14,801 nt of DNA, taken from positions 1 to 14,801 of the forward strand of contig CAZXWS010000028.1 in assembly GCA_964644605.1 (NCBI GenBank), given 5' to 3'. How positions within the stretch are numbered: position 1 is the stretch's first letter; every line of letters starts with the position of its first letter. A program made the translations under genes and the position numbers. The notes below the pieces were generated by a model. That model had not been told where the DNA came from and did not search any database. It saw nothing but the letters and a program-made list of their open reading frames with translations. The DNA is from CAZLAJ01 sp964644605. GTDB lineage: Bacteria > Patescibacteriota > Microgenomatia > UBA1406 > GWC2-37-13. Positions 1 through 6,657 of this stretch are shown here, one piece after another.

Positions 1-926
1 CTTCCTCCATCGAGTGCTGGAAATGGGAGAATATTAACAACAGCTAGATTCAGTGAGCGCAGTGCAACAAGCTCCATGAGAGCTTTTATACCATAGTTTC
101 GAGCTTCGTCTGTATAACGAGCTATACCGATTGGCCCAGCGACATCAACCTTAGGTTGTTGGAATGTGGCAAATTGGAAGAGAGTGCGCAGTAATTCTGT
201 CACAATATTTCTCGTAATATTAAAGGCTTCCATGAGTCCGTAAAAAGGAGCTGTGTACCATGGATATTTTTTTTCGACAAAAGATGTTATTACTACGCCC
301 AATGACCCTTGTCCTGCAGGCGGATTTTTGCGGGGAGTTACTGTCACTTTTCGAGTACCATTACTATTTTGAACGATAAGTTCGATGGGTTCTCCAGCAA
401 ATTTTTTTGTTAACGATATAAGATCGTTTGAAGAACTCAGTTTATATTCCTTATCTTTAATTAAGATTATGACTTCTTCATTTTTTTTAAGCCCTGCTTC
501 TTGTGCTGGAGAGTTAGGTTGAATTGTTTCTACAATTACCTTATTTGTCGGTGACGGGACGCCTTGTGTAAATAGAAAAGATATAAGCAGCCATCCAAGC
601 AAGAAATTACCAATAATACCTGCGGTAAGTATGAGTATTTTTTGCCAGGGTTTTTTATAAATAAATGCTTTATTTTTTAGAGCAGGATCAAAATTTTTAT
701 CTTGCTCATGATACTCTTCACCGTACACTTTTACGAAACCGCCAATAGGTAGCCAGTTAATACTGTAAATTGTTTCACCGATTTTCTTACCCCACAGGCG
801 AGGTGGTAAACCGAATCCAAATTCTTCAACGTATACTCCGCTTTTTTTAGCTGCGATGAAGTGTCCAAACTCATGGACAAGTACGAGGAGAGCCAGTATG
901 AGGATAAATGATATGATTGTAAACAT
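1..926 (-). CDS. rseP: RIP (site-2) zinc metalloprotease RseP, C-terminus cut by window edge
   Basis: Read on the minus strand from an ATG at 926, the frame stays open to the window edge (308 codons), so the C-terminus lies outside. It is an intramembrane zinc protease of the RseP/S2P family, which cleaves membrane-anchored regulators within the bilayer. The N-terminal hydrophobic segment ends in the zinc motif HEFGH (residues 18-22). A second hydrophobic segment spans about 94-120. A PDZ-like domain (about 128-210) contains NSPAQEAGL. The last visible residues, LDGG at 305-308, are the start of the second conserved S2P motif, whose Asp is the third zinc ligand. It lies 65 nt downstream of frr, at the end of the translation operon, a common place for rseP. 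No Shine-Dalgarno precedes the ATG; an A-rich stretch and the period-8 repeat lie there instead. Confidence 0.93.
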   Translation of the reverse strand, partial: MFTIISFILILALLVLVHEFGHFIAAKKSGVYVEEFGFGLPPRLWGKKIGETIYSINWLPIGGFVKVYGEEYHEQDKNFDPALKNKAFIYKKPWQKILILTAGIIGNFLLGWLLISFLFTQGVPSPTNKVIVETIQPNSPAQEAGLKKNEEVIILIKDKEYKLSSSNDLISLTKKFAGEPIELIVQNSNGTRKVTVTPRKNPPAGQGSLGVVITSFVEKKYPWYTAPFYGLMEAFNITRNIVTELLRTLFQFATFQQPKVDVAGPIGIARYTDEARNYGIKALMELVALRSLNLAVVNILPFPALDGG

Positions 927-929
927 TTT

Positions 930-993
930 TTTTATTGTTTCATGGCTTCATGATTTCATTGCAATGAAACAATGTAACAATGAAGCAATGATT
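930..993. repeat. Two opposed period-8 arrays forming an imperfect inverted repeat
   Basis: On the plus strand, 962-993 reads as four 8-nt units: CAATGAAA, CAATGTAA, CAATGAAG, CAATGATT. On the minus strand, 961 down to 930 reads as four more: CAATGAAA, TCATGAAG, CCATGAAA, CAATAAAA. The two arrays meet head to head at 961/962, where the junction is a perfect 16-bp palindrome (954-969). The block fills the frr-rseP intergenic space and touches the frr stop codon (992-994). The transcript could fold into a long imperfect hairpin. Function unknown. Confidence 0.85.
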
Positions 994-1549
994 ATACTTC
1001 CATTATTTCTTTTTCTTTATTTTCCCGTATAGATTGAATTTCCGTATTTGCTTCTTGCGTGATATTGTCAATTTCTTTTTCTGTTCTGAACTTATCATCT
1101 TCTGTAATTTCTTTTTTTTCAAGCTGGGCTTTCAGTTTTTTTCTTGCCTCATCGCGGTAATTACGGATCATTTGTTTTTTTTCTTCAATAGACTGGCTTA
1201 TTACTTTGAGTAATTTTTCGCGCTGTTCTTGCGATAACGGAGGAATTCGGACTGTAATACGTGATCCTTGTACTTGTGGAGTAAGACCAAGCGGGGATTT
1301 TAATATTGCTCTTTCTATATCAGATGTTGTAGACGGATCGAATGGGACAATGGTTAATGCAGAAGGTCCTTCGGTCATTATACTGGCTAGCTCTAAGAGT
1401 TTGAGTTTGGTAGAGCCTCCATATACTTCAGCGATAAGGTTCTCAAGTAAAGCTGGATTGGCGCGTCCACTACGGATAGATTTCAAATCCTCTTTGAGTT
1501 GGCTGATCGCTTTGTGGTTGAAGGATTTTATTTCTGAAAGTACCTCCAT
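992..1549 (-). CDS. frr: Ribosome recycling factor
   Basis: This 185-aa protein has the normal length and sequence of ribosome recycling factor, the cytosolic protein that works with EF-G to split post-termination ribosomes. Family hallmarks are visible: SIRSGRANPALL near residues 24-35 (helix I region), TIVPFDPS (about 66-73), RIPPLSQEQRE (about 100-110) and the charged coiled-coil C-terminus. The ATG at 1549 lies only 2 nt after the tsf stop, so it is cotranscribed and probably translationally coupled. No Shine-Dalgarno is seen before the start. In most bacteria pyrH (UMP kinase) sits between tsf and frr; it is absent here. Confidence 0.97.
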   Translation of the reverse strand: MEVLSEIKSFNHKAISQLKEDLKSIRSGRANPALLENLIAEVYGGSTKLKLLELASIMTEGPSALTIVPFDPSTTSDIERAILKSPLGLTPQVQGSRITVRIPPLSQEQREKLLKVISQSIEEKKQMIRNYRDEARKKLKAQLEKKEITEDDKFRTEKEIDNITQEANTEIQSIRENKEKEIMEV

Positions 1550-1551
1550 AG

Positions 1552-2004
1552 TTATAATGCAAATCTCGTAAACTTACCAATTTTAACATTTTCACCAAAC
1601 TTAAGTACAGCTTCTTTTACTAGTTGTTCAACAGTTTTGCTGCTATCACGAATATATTCTTGTTTAGAAAACTCTTCCACTGTTTCAGCAGGAAAGGTTG
1701 CTAGTTGCATTGCGAGTTCATTACCGAGTTTTTTAAATTCATCATTTCCTGACACAAAGTCTGTCTCTGTTAAAAGTTCAAGTAATGCGGCAACCTTACG
1801 ATTGTGATGAACATAGGAAAAAATACCACCCTGTGATGTTGTTCGGCTAGCTTTTTCGGATAGTTTTTCACCGCTCCATTCTTCAAGTTTCTTTTTTGCT
1901 TGCTCTATATTGTTATCAGTTTGTTCAAGAGCTTTTTTACATAATGCAAACGATACACCTGTATCTTCACGAAGTTGTTTTAGTTTGTTCAAATCAAGTG
2001 CCAT
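1552..2004 (-). CDS. tsf: Elongation factor Ts, short form
   Basis: EF-Ts is the nucleotide exchange factor for EF-Tu. The N-terminal UBA-like domain (about 1-40) carries the hallmark LRxxTGVSFALCKKAL, and the core carries TDFVSGNDEF (about 81-90), the motif that contacts the EF-Tu nucleotide pocket. At 150 aa it is much shorter than E. coli EF-Ts (283 aa) and shorter than the roughly 196-aa Thermus form. It keeps the UBA domain and one core subdomain, lacks the coiled-coil insertion and second subdomain, and ends soon after a family-like KFTRF. It lies 48 nt after rpsB and 2 nt before frr. A TATACT hexamer lies in the rpsB-tsf gap, but it is about 35 nt from the start and I do not call it a promoter. 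Confidence 0.95.
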   Translation of the reverse strand: MALDLNKLKQLREDTGVSFALCKKALEQTDNNIEQAKKKLEEWSGEKLSEKASRTTSQGGIFSYVHHNRKVAALLELLTETDFVSGNDEFKKLGNELAMQLATFPAETVEEFSKQEYIRDSSKTVEQLVKEAVLKFGENVKIGKFTRFAL

Positions 2005-2052
2005 ACGTGTGTAGAAAAACTGTAATAATAATTAGTATACAGCGTTAGGGTA

Positions 2053-2748
2053 TTATTTGCTCTGCTCTTTTGCTGAAGAGTAAGCTGATAAAACCTTTTC
2101 AGCTATAAAACGGATGGAAGTTTCTGCATCATCATTCGCAGGAATGGGGAATTCAACATCCGGATTTACATTTGTATCGGTAATCGCAATGACAGGAGTG
2201 TTACTTTTTTTACCCTCAATCAATGCATTTTTCTCCTTTTTCAGATCTATAACAAATAATGCATCTGGAATTTTTTTAAAGCCACTAATACCTCCATATA
2301 CTCTTTCAGCTCGTGATAACTCTCTTTTTAATTGGCTTTGTTCATGTTTTACTAACTGTTCCCATTCACCTGCATCTCTTTGTGAACGAAGATCTTGTAT
2401 TTTTTTAATATTTTTCATGATACTGTCGAAGTTAGTAATAAGACCTGGCGGCCATTTGCTTGTAATATAAGGAACACCGTATTTTGTGCATAATTCAAGA
2501 AGAGCAGCTGCAGCTACTTTTTTAGTGCCAACTACAAGAAGTGTTTTACCATCTTTGCCTAAAGAAGAAGCAAATTCTTCAGCTTTCTGCAATAGGGTTG
2601 CGGTCTGCGTAAGATCGATAATAGATACGCCATTATCAATTTTATAGATATACTTTTCTGCTTTAGGATGGATACGATTTGTTTTATGGCCTAAATGTGC
2701 TTGGGCTGTAAACAAATCTTCAAGTATGTTTGCGTCACTTTTTTTCAT
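2053..2748 (-). CDS. rpsB: Small ribosomal subunit protein S2
   Basis: This 231-aa protein is a normal-length S2, a late-binding 30S protein on the solvent side near the platform. Visible hallmarks are AHLGHKTNRIHPKAEKYIY (about 17-35), VGTKKVA (about 73-79), a Trp-Pro-Pro-Gly-Leu-Ile-Thr-Asn segment (WPPGLITN, about 99-106), and VIAITDTNVNPDVEFPIPANDDA (about 185-207), the family signature near the C-terminus. It is the first gene of the rpsB-tsf-frr-rseP operon. The ATG at 2748 has no Shine-Dalgarno; a good promoter sits just upstream (2758-2786) and leaves at most a few untranslated nucleotides. Confidence 0.97.
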   Translation of the reverse strand: MKKSDANILEDLFTAQAHLGHKTNRIHPKAEKYIYKIDNGVSIIDLTQTATLLQKAEEFASSLGKDGKTLLVVGTKKVAAAALLELCTKYGVPYITSKWPPGLITNFDSIMKNIKKIQDLRSQRDAGEWEQLVKHEQSQLKRELSRAERVYGGISGFKKIPDALFVIDLKKEKNALIEGKKSNTPVIAITDTNVNPDVEFPIPANDDAETSIRFIAEKVLSAYSSAKEQSK

Positions 2749-2757
2749 AGTTGTACA

Positions 2758-2786
2758 ATTGTAACAGCCAGATATAGAATTTTCAA
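2758..2786 (-). promoter_or_regulatory. Promoter of the rpsB operon
   Basis: On the minus strand, TTGAAA (2786-2781), a 17-nt spacer and TACAAT (2763-2758) match a sigma-70 type promoter. The rpsB ATG follows after 9 nt, so the predicted transcription start lies about 2 nt before the codon, or very near it. Confidence 0.7.
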
Positions 2787-2791
2787 ACGAA

Positions 2792-3673
2792 TTATATTTT
2801 TAAATTTTTTAGATATGTGCTGAATTCATCCTTTATATCTGGGTGCTGTAATGCAAGATCAATGGTTGTTTGTAAATACTTTAATTTTTCTCCTGTATCA
2901 TAGTACTTTGCATTTTGGATTTCGACGGCATGGATAGGAACTCCATCATCTCTGAGTATATTAATTGCATCGACAAGCCACAACTCTCCACCCTTTCCGG
3001 GCTTAAGTCGTTTTAATGCACTAAATATCTCTGGTGGAAGAATGTAACCACCAATTATTGCTAGATTAGAAGGTGCTTCATCAGGTTCTGGTTTTTCAAT
3101 AATATTTTTAACTTTGAAAATATTTGTTTCACCAGGAATTGTTTCGATATCAGCGACTCCAAATCGTTTTAAGTAATTTTTATCTTCGAATTTAATGCCG
3201 GTTGTAATAACACCTCCGTACTTTTCATATGCTTCTATCATTTGGGTGAGTCGGGGAGGTGTGGAGAAAACAAATTCATCACCCCACAATACTGCAAATG
3301 GCTCGTTTTCAATAACCGGTTCACAGTCAAGTATCGGTGTACCATTTCCGTATGGTCCTTTTTGGCGAAGATATATAAAATTAGCCATTTCTGAAATTTC
3401 CTGCACTTGCTCCAATAAATCCTCTTTATTGGCTTTTTTTAAGTTTTTAGTTAAGTCTTCGCTTGGAGCGTCAAAGTGATCTTCAATGGCACGTTTAAGT
3501 GCTCCGGTAACGATAATAACATTTTTTATACCTGCTGCTACAGCTTCCTCAACAACATATTGAATAACCGGTTTATCGACTACTGGTAGCATTTCTTTAG
3601 GCATCGCTTTTGTTTGCGGTAGGAACCGTGTCCCAAATCCAGCAGCGGGAATAACTACTTTTTTTATTTTCAT
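2792..3673 (-). CDS. galU: UTP-glucose-1-phosphate uridylyltransferase
   Basis: This 293-aa nucleotidyltransferase makes UDP-glucose from UTP and glucose-1-phosphate, feeding surface glycan synthesis. The N-terminal nucleotide-binding signature runs from AAGFGTRFLP through MPKEMLP (residues 10-30). Other hallmarks are LWGDEFVF (about 128-135), NIIEKPEPDEAPSNLAI (the sugar-binding EKP segment) and GGELWLVDAI (about 229-238). Length is typical. It follows the small Ig-like gene by 17 nt, so cotranscription is likely. Alternatively, TATTAT at 3680-3685 lies 6 nt before its ATG and could give a leaderless start of its own; the region is so AT-rich that this is weak. No Shine-Dalgarno is visible. 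Confidence 0.96.
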   Translation of the reverse strand: MKIKKVVIPAAGFGTRFLPQTKAMPKEMLPVVDKPVIQYVVEEAVAAGIKNVIIVTGALKRAIEDHFDAPSEDLTKNLKKANKEDLLEQVQEISEMANFIYLRQKGPYGNGTPILDCEPVIENEPFAVLWGDEFVFSTPPRLTQMIEAYEKYGGVITTGIKFEDKNYLKRFGVADIETIPGETNIFKVKNIIEKPEPDEAPSNLAIIGGYILPPEIFSALKRLKPGKGGELWLVDAINILRDDGVPIHAVEIQNAKYYDTGEKLKYLQTTIDLALQHPDIKDEFSTYLKNLKI

Positions 3674-3690
3674 AAAAATATAATAAATAA

Positions 3691-4131
3691 TTACTGAAAT
3701 ACGACAGTGGCTTTTTGATCGAGTAGTACATTGTGCTCCCCGTCGTTGACACGAGCTGAGATTTCTGCAGTACCCGGAGCAGTAGATGTAACATGGAAGA
3801 TAGCATTTCCTTCTTTTGTTTTAATAATACCTTCCTGAACTTGGCCGGTAGTAGTCGTTAATTCTACTAGCTTATTATCGAGATTACGTCTTACAGAATT
3901 TCGCACGAATACTACCACCTCTGCACTATCTTGTCCATTCGATTTTACTGGCCCTGTAAGTGCCTCTGTACTACTTTTACGGACAATCAATAGCGATTCT
4001 GATGCGCTTGGTGCGGTATCCTCCCGAGCACGAGTAAGCTGAGTAAGCGGGCGGTTAAACACCACAAGAGTCGAAAAGACTGCAAACGAAATCAGAAAAA
4101 GAAAAATAAGCCCTACTAGCTTCTTATCCAT
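3691..4131 (-). CDS. Membrane-anchored protein with a bacterial Ig-like domain
   Basis: This 146-aa protein starts DKKLVGLIF after Met and has one transmembrane segment at about 5-25 followed by an Arg/Asp-containing linker. The remainder (about 45-146) reads like one Big_1/invasin-type Ig-like domain: VVVFVRNS, the VELTTTTGQV strand pair, NAIFHVTSTAPGTAEISARV and a final ATVVF strand. It is probably held in the membrane with the domain outside; the function is unknown. I chose ATG 4131 because the longer reading frame would begin at a TTG (4167) that is itself part of the -35 element of an excellent promoter, whose -10 sits 7 nt before ATG 4131. It lies between the Clp-like ATPase and galU. 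Confidence 0.75.
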   Translation of the reverse strand: MDKKLVGLIFLFLISFAVFSTLVVFNRPLTQLTRAREDTAPSASESLLIVRKSSTEALTGPVKSNGQDSAEVVVFVRNSVRRNLDNKLVELTTTTGQVQEGIIKTKEGNAIFHVTSTAPGTAEISARVNDGEHNVLLDQKATVVFQ

Positions 4132-4138
4132 GTTAGCT

Positions 4139-4167
4139 ATTGTAATTATAAATTGATAATTTGTCAA
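4139..4167 (-). promoter_or_regulatory. Consensus promoter giving a leaderless start at 4131
   Basis: On the minus strand, a perfect TTGACA (4167-4162), a 17-nt spacer and TACAAT (4144-4139) precede the ATG at 4131 by 7 nt. Transcription is predicted to start at, or within a base of, the ATG. Confidence 0.8.
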
Positions 4168-4178
4168 TTAATTTACAG

Positions 4179-6440
4179 CTATAATTGGATTGAATCGCCC
4201 TCTTTTATTTGGTTGGCAAGTATCATTTTAGCTATGTTGTCTTCAATTTCCTTTCTAAGAACTCGTTCCATATCTCGCGCACCAAACGCTGGATCGTAAC
4301 TTTTACTGACAATAGTATTTAAAGTATTATCTGTAACAGATATATTTATATGATAAATACTTTTAAGTTGTTCTGTTATAGACATCAGCATTTTTTTTGC
4401 AAGCTGTGTTGCCCCTTCTGACTGAAGAGGCCGGTACATTATAATGCCATCAAAACGATTCAAAAACTCAGGAGTATATATGTGACTTTGGATAAGATGA
4501 TTCACTAGGTCTAGTTGAGTAAGAGAAGTTTGGGTAGGACTACTTGTGGAATTGAGGTAAAATAACTCTGCCCCTGCATTAGATGTAGCTATTATAATAA
4601 GATTTTTACAGTCTACCCGTTTTCCAAAGCCATCGGTGTAGTAACCTTCATCAAGTATAGTAAGAAATATATTGAGTAAGTTTTTGTCTGCCTTTTCGAG
4701 TTCGTCAAGCAAAAGCACACCGTATGGATGTTCACGAACTGCGGATGTTAATAATCCTGGGTTTCCCGTCTCAATAGATCCGATTAGTTGCGGAATATTT
4801 TCTCTCATTTGATACGCAGACATATCAAAACGTAGAAATGAAGAACTGCTATCACCTTGAGGCTTTCCAAAAAAAACTTCACTAATTGCTTTAGCTGTCT
4901 CTGTCTTCCCTACTCCTGTTGGTCCTAAAAAGAGAACTGAAGCAAGTGGTTTTTTTCGTTTACCTAATAAAATAAATGAGCGCCGGAGGGACGATGATAT
5001 TTCACTTATTGCTTCTGGTTGGTTGATTATACGTTGCGTGAGTAGTGATTCTATTTGTAGTAATTTTTGTTTTAACTCATCAGATAATGTGGAAGGAACA
5101 TGTGTTTTTTCAGAAATAACTGTGTCAATGACGGCTGGTAAAACCTGGCTTTGATTAAGAGTTTGAGTGGTGTAAACACAAGCCATATCTAAGAGCTGCA
5201 TAGCTTTCTCAGGAAATGGGATAGCGGTAATATAAAAATCACTTTTTTCAATAACAAGTTGAAGAGTTTCAAATGGAATTGCAACTTGGTAGCGTTTTTC
5301 AAAAGATTCAACTGTATCCAAGAGTATTTGTAACGCCTGTTCTTTCGATATTTCATACGCGTCTAATTTAGAAAATATTCTATTTATTTTGTCGTTTCGA
5401 AAAATAAATTCCTGGTATAAAAAGGGACTGCTGGTACCTATTATTTGTACTTTGTCAGTTTTGGCATATTTTTCAATTGGAATAGTCAGATCGACTCTTC
5501 CTTGAGAATTTGAGACATATTTGTCGAGATTTTCTATGAATAAGATAACATTTTTTGCTTCAGCAGCTTCCCGAAAGAGTGTTTCTAAAAATTCTTCTCG
5601 TTTTGACTGGTCACTATACTGTGTGAGTATGCGTTGCATGTTGAGTTTCAATATGCGTTTGTACATTAATACTGGAGTGGTTTTTCCTTCATATAATTTT
5701 TTAGCGAATGCATCAACGATTGTGTGTTTCCCAACTCCTTCATCACCGACAATTACGACATTTGCTTCGTCGGTTTTTGAAAGTATTCGTTCTATTTGTT
5801 CTACTTCTTTTACTCTGTCAACAACATGTTTCATATTTTGTTGATATGAAGGATCGGCAAGGTCTTCTGAAACTTGGTCAAGAGAGGGCGTAAATCCAGC
5901 AGACCAGTCGCGTCCCATGGGCGGTACTGCAGCGAGATTTTCTAGTTTCCACCATTTTGAACGGTAATAATTGCGTAAATAATATTCTTGAAACCAGGAT
6001 TCGACAATGGTGTAGTTGGAGTCGTTTAATAGGTGAGCCTTGATAAAAGCAGTTTTCAATAATTGTTTTTTTTGGTCTTCTGACTTTGTCAAAAGTGATA
6101 CTGTATAAAAGAATGGTAACAAAATGACTGAAGCAACTATGACAAATGGAAGAGATATAAGTAAAATGATTTGGAAAATTAAGTAAAAAAGAATGATTGA
6201 AGAACGCATAAAAAAACCCATGCCTCTTGATACGAGATCAAAGCCCAAACGATCAAAGTAGTCACTAAAAGTAAATCCTATTTGCGTTTTTGTGGAGCGA
6301 ATATTTTTCCACGGTGAGAATAAAGTTTTGAAAAATGTACCGACTGAAAAAAAATAAGGTAAAAAAATGAAAATATTTACGATTGCTTCATAAAGATTAT
6401 GAAAGTATGACTTTGCATAATCTGGAAAAAACTGCTTCAT
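4179..6440 (-). CDS. Membrane-anchored Clp/Hsp100-like double AAA+ ATPase
   Basis: Residue numbers count from the upstream ATG 6449; the chosen start is the fourth residue (6440), 753 aa, because TATAAT lies 7 nt before it. The N-terminal Clp repeat domain is replaced by hydrophobic segments (about 24-44 and 83-120). AAA domain 1 has Walker A GDEGVGKHT (235-243) but a degenerate Walker B, FIENLDKY, in which the usual Asp-Glu pair reads Glu-Asn. AAA domain 2 is intact: GPTGVGKTE (509-517), LLLDELEKAD (579-588), arginine finger in FLNRFD (662-667), and sensor-2 GAR (723-725). The usual aromatic-Gly pore loop of domain 2 is missing; the segment reads SIETGNPG. No ClpP-docking IGF/IGL loop is visible. 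It is probably a membrane-linked remodelling ATPase rather than a standard ClpP partner; the substrate is unknown. Confidence 0.88.
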   Translation of the reverse strand: MKQFFPDYAKSYFHNLYEAIVNIFIFLPYFFSVGTFFKTLFSPWKNIRSTKTQIGFTFSDYFDRLGFDLVSRGMGFFMRSSIILFYLIFQIILLISLPFVIVASVILLPFFYTVSLLTKSEDQKKQLLKTAFIKAHLLNDSNYTIVESWFQEYYLRNYYRSKWWKLENLAAVPPMGRDWSAGFTPSLDQVSEDLADPSYQQNMKHVVDRVKEVEQIERILSKTDEANVVIVGDEGVGKHTIVDAFAKKLYEGKTTPVLMYKRILKLNMQRILTQYSDQSKREEFLETLFREAAEAKNVILFIENLDKYVSNSQGRVDLTIPIEKYAKTDKVQIIGTSSPFLYQEFIFRNDKINRIFSKLDAYEISKEQALQILLDTVESFEKRYQVAIPFETLQLVIEKSDFYITAIPFPEKAMQLLDMACVYTTQTLNQSQVLPAVIDTVISEKTHVPSTLSDELKQKLLQIESLLTQRIINQPEAISEISSSLRRSFILLGKRKKPLASVLFLGPTGVGKTETAKAISEVFFGKPQGDSSSSFLRFDMSAYQMRENIPQLIGSIETGNPGLLTSAVREHPYGVLLLDELEKADKNLLNIFLTILDEGYYTDGFGKRVDCKNLIIIATSNAGAELFYLNSTSSPTQTSLTQLDLVNHLIQSHIYTPEFLNRFDGIIMYRPLQSEGATQLAKKMLMSITEQLKSIYHINISVTDNTLNTIVSKSYDPAFGARDMERVLRKEIEDNIAKMILANQIKEGDSIQL

Positions 6441-6447
6441 AAAAATC

Positions 6448-6453
6448 ATTATA
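6448..6453 (-). promoter_or_regulatory. -10 element of the Clp-like ATPase gene
   Basis: A perfect TATAAT on the minus strand (6453-6448) overlaps the first possible ATG (6449) and lies 7 nt before the second (6440). The -35 position is poor. A start inside the -10 element is unlikely, so it favours the 6440 start. Confidence 0.6.
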
Positions 6454-6566
6454 AAGAGGATTTGCGCGGATTACTAGCGGATTTAACTGATCAAGACTAC
6501 AAACTTTAAATTATCTGAAAATTTGTTCAAGTGAGCACTATTTTAAAGAAAATTTACATAAATGAG

Positions 6567-6594
6567 GTAGAGACAGGTCTCGACCTGTCCCTAC
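6567..6594. repeat. 12-bp inverted repeat with a 4-nt loop
   Basis: Arms GTAGAGACAGGT (6567-6578) and ACCTGTCCCTAC (6583-6594) pair with one mismatch around CTCG. It lies in the 208-nt gap downstream of the oligopeptidase stop and upstream of the Clp-like gene. No T-run follows on the minus strand, so it is not a classical terminator; it looks more like a short dispersed palindromic element. The rest of the gap (6454-6657) shows nothing else I can support. Confidence 0.75.
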
Positions 6595-6657
6595 ACACAG
6601 GTTTATGATTAGGTATTTCAATATAGGTTTTTAGTAATAATTAAGTCGCTGCCCCAT

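Noticed and set aside
930..993. Possible CRISPR array
   Set aside because: The unit is 8 nt, degenerate, without spacers, and inverted in the middle; no cas genes are nearby.
3597..3806. Minus-strand frame across the galU start
   Set aside because: It overlaps galU and the Ig-like gene in another frame and has no start signal or family resemblance.
4132..4167. A longer start (TTG at 4167) for the Ig-like protein
   Set aside because: That TTG is part of the TTGACA -35 element, and the added residues carry no family signal; ATG 4131 fits the promoter.
6567..6594. Rho-independent terminator for the oligopeptidase
   Set aside because: No T-run follows the stem on the minus strand.
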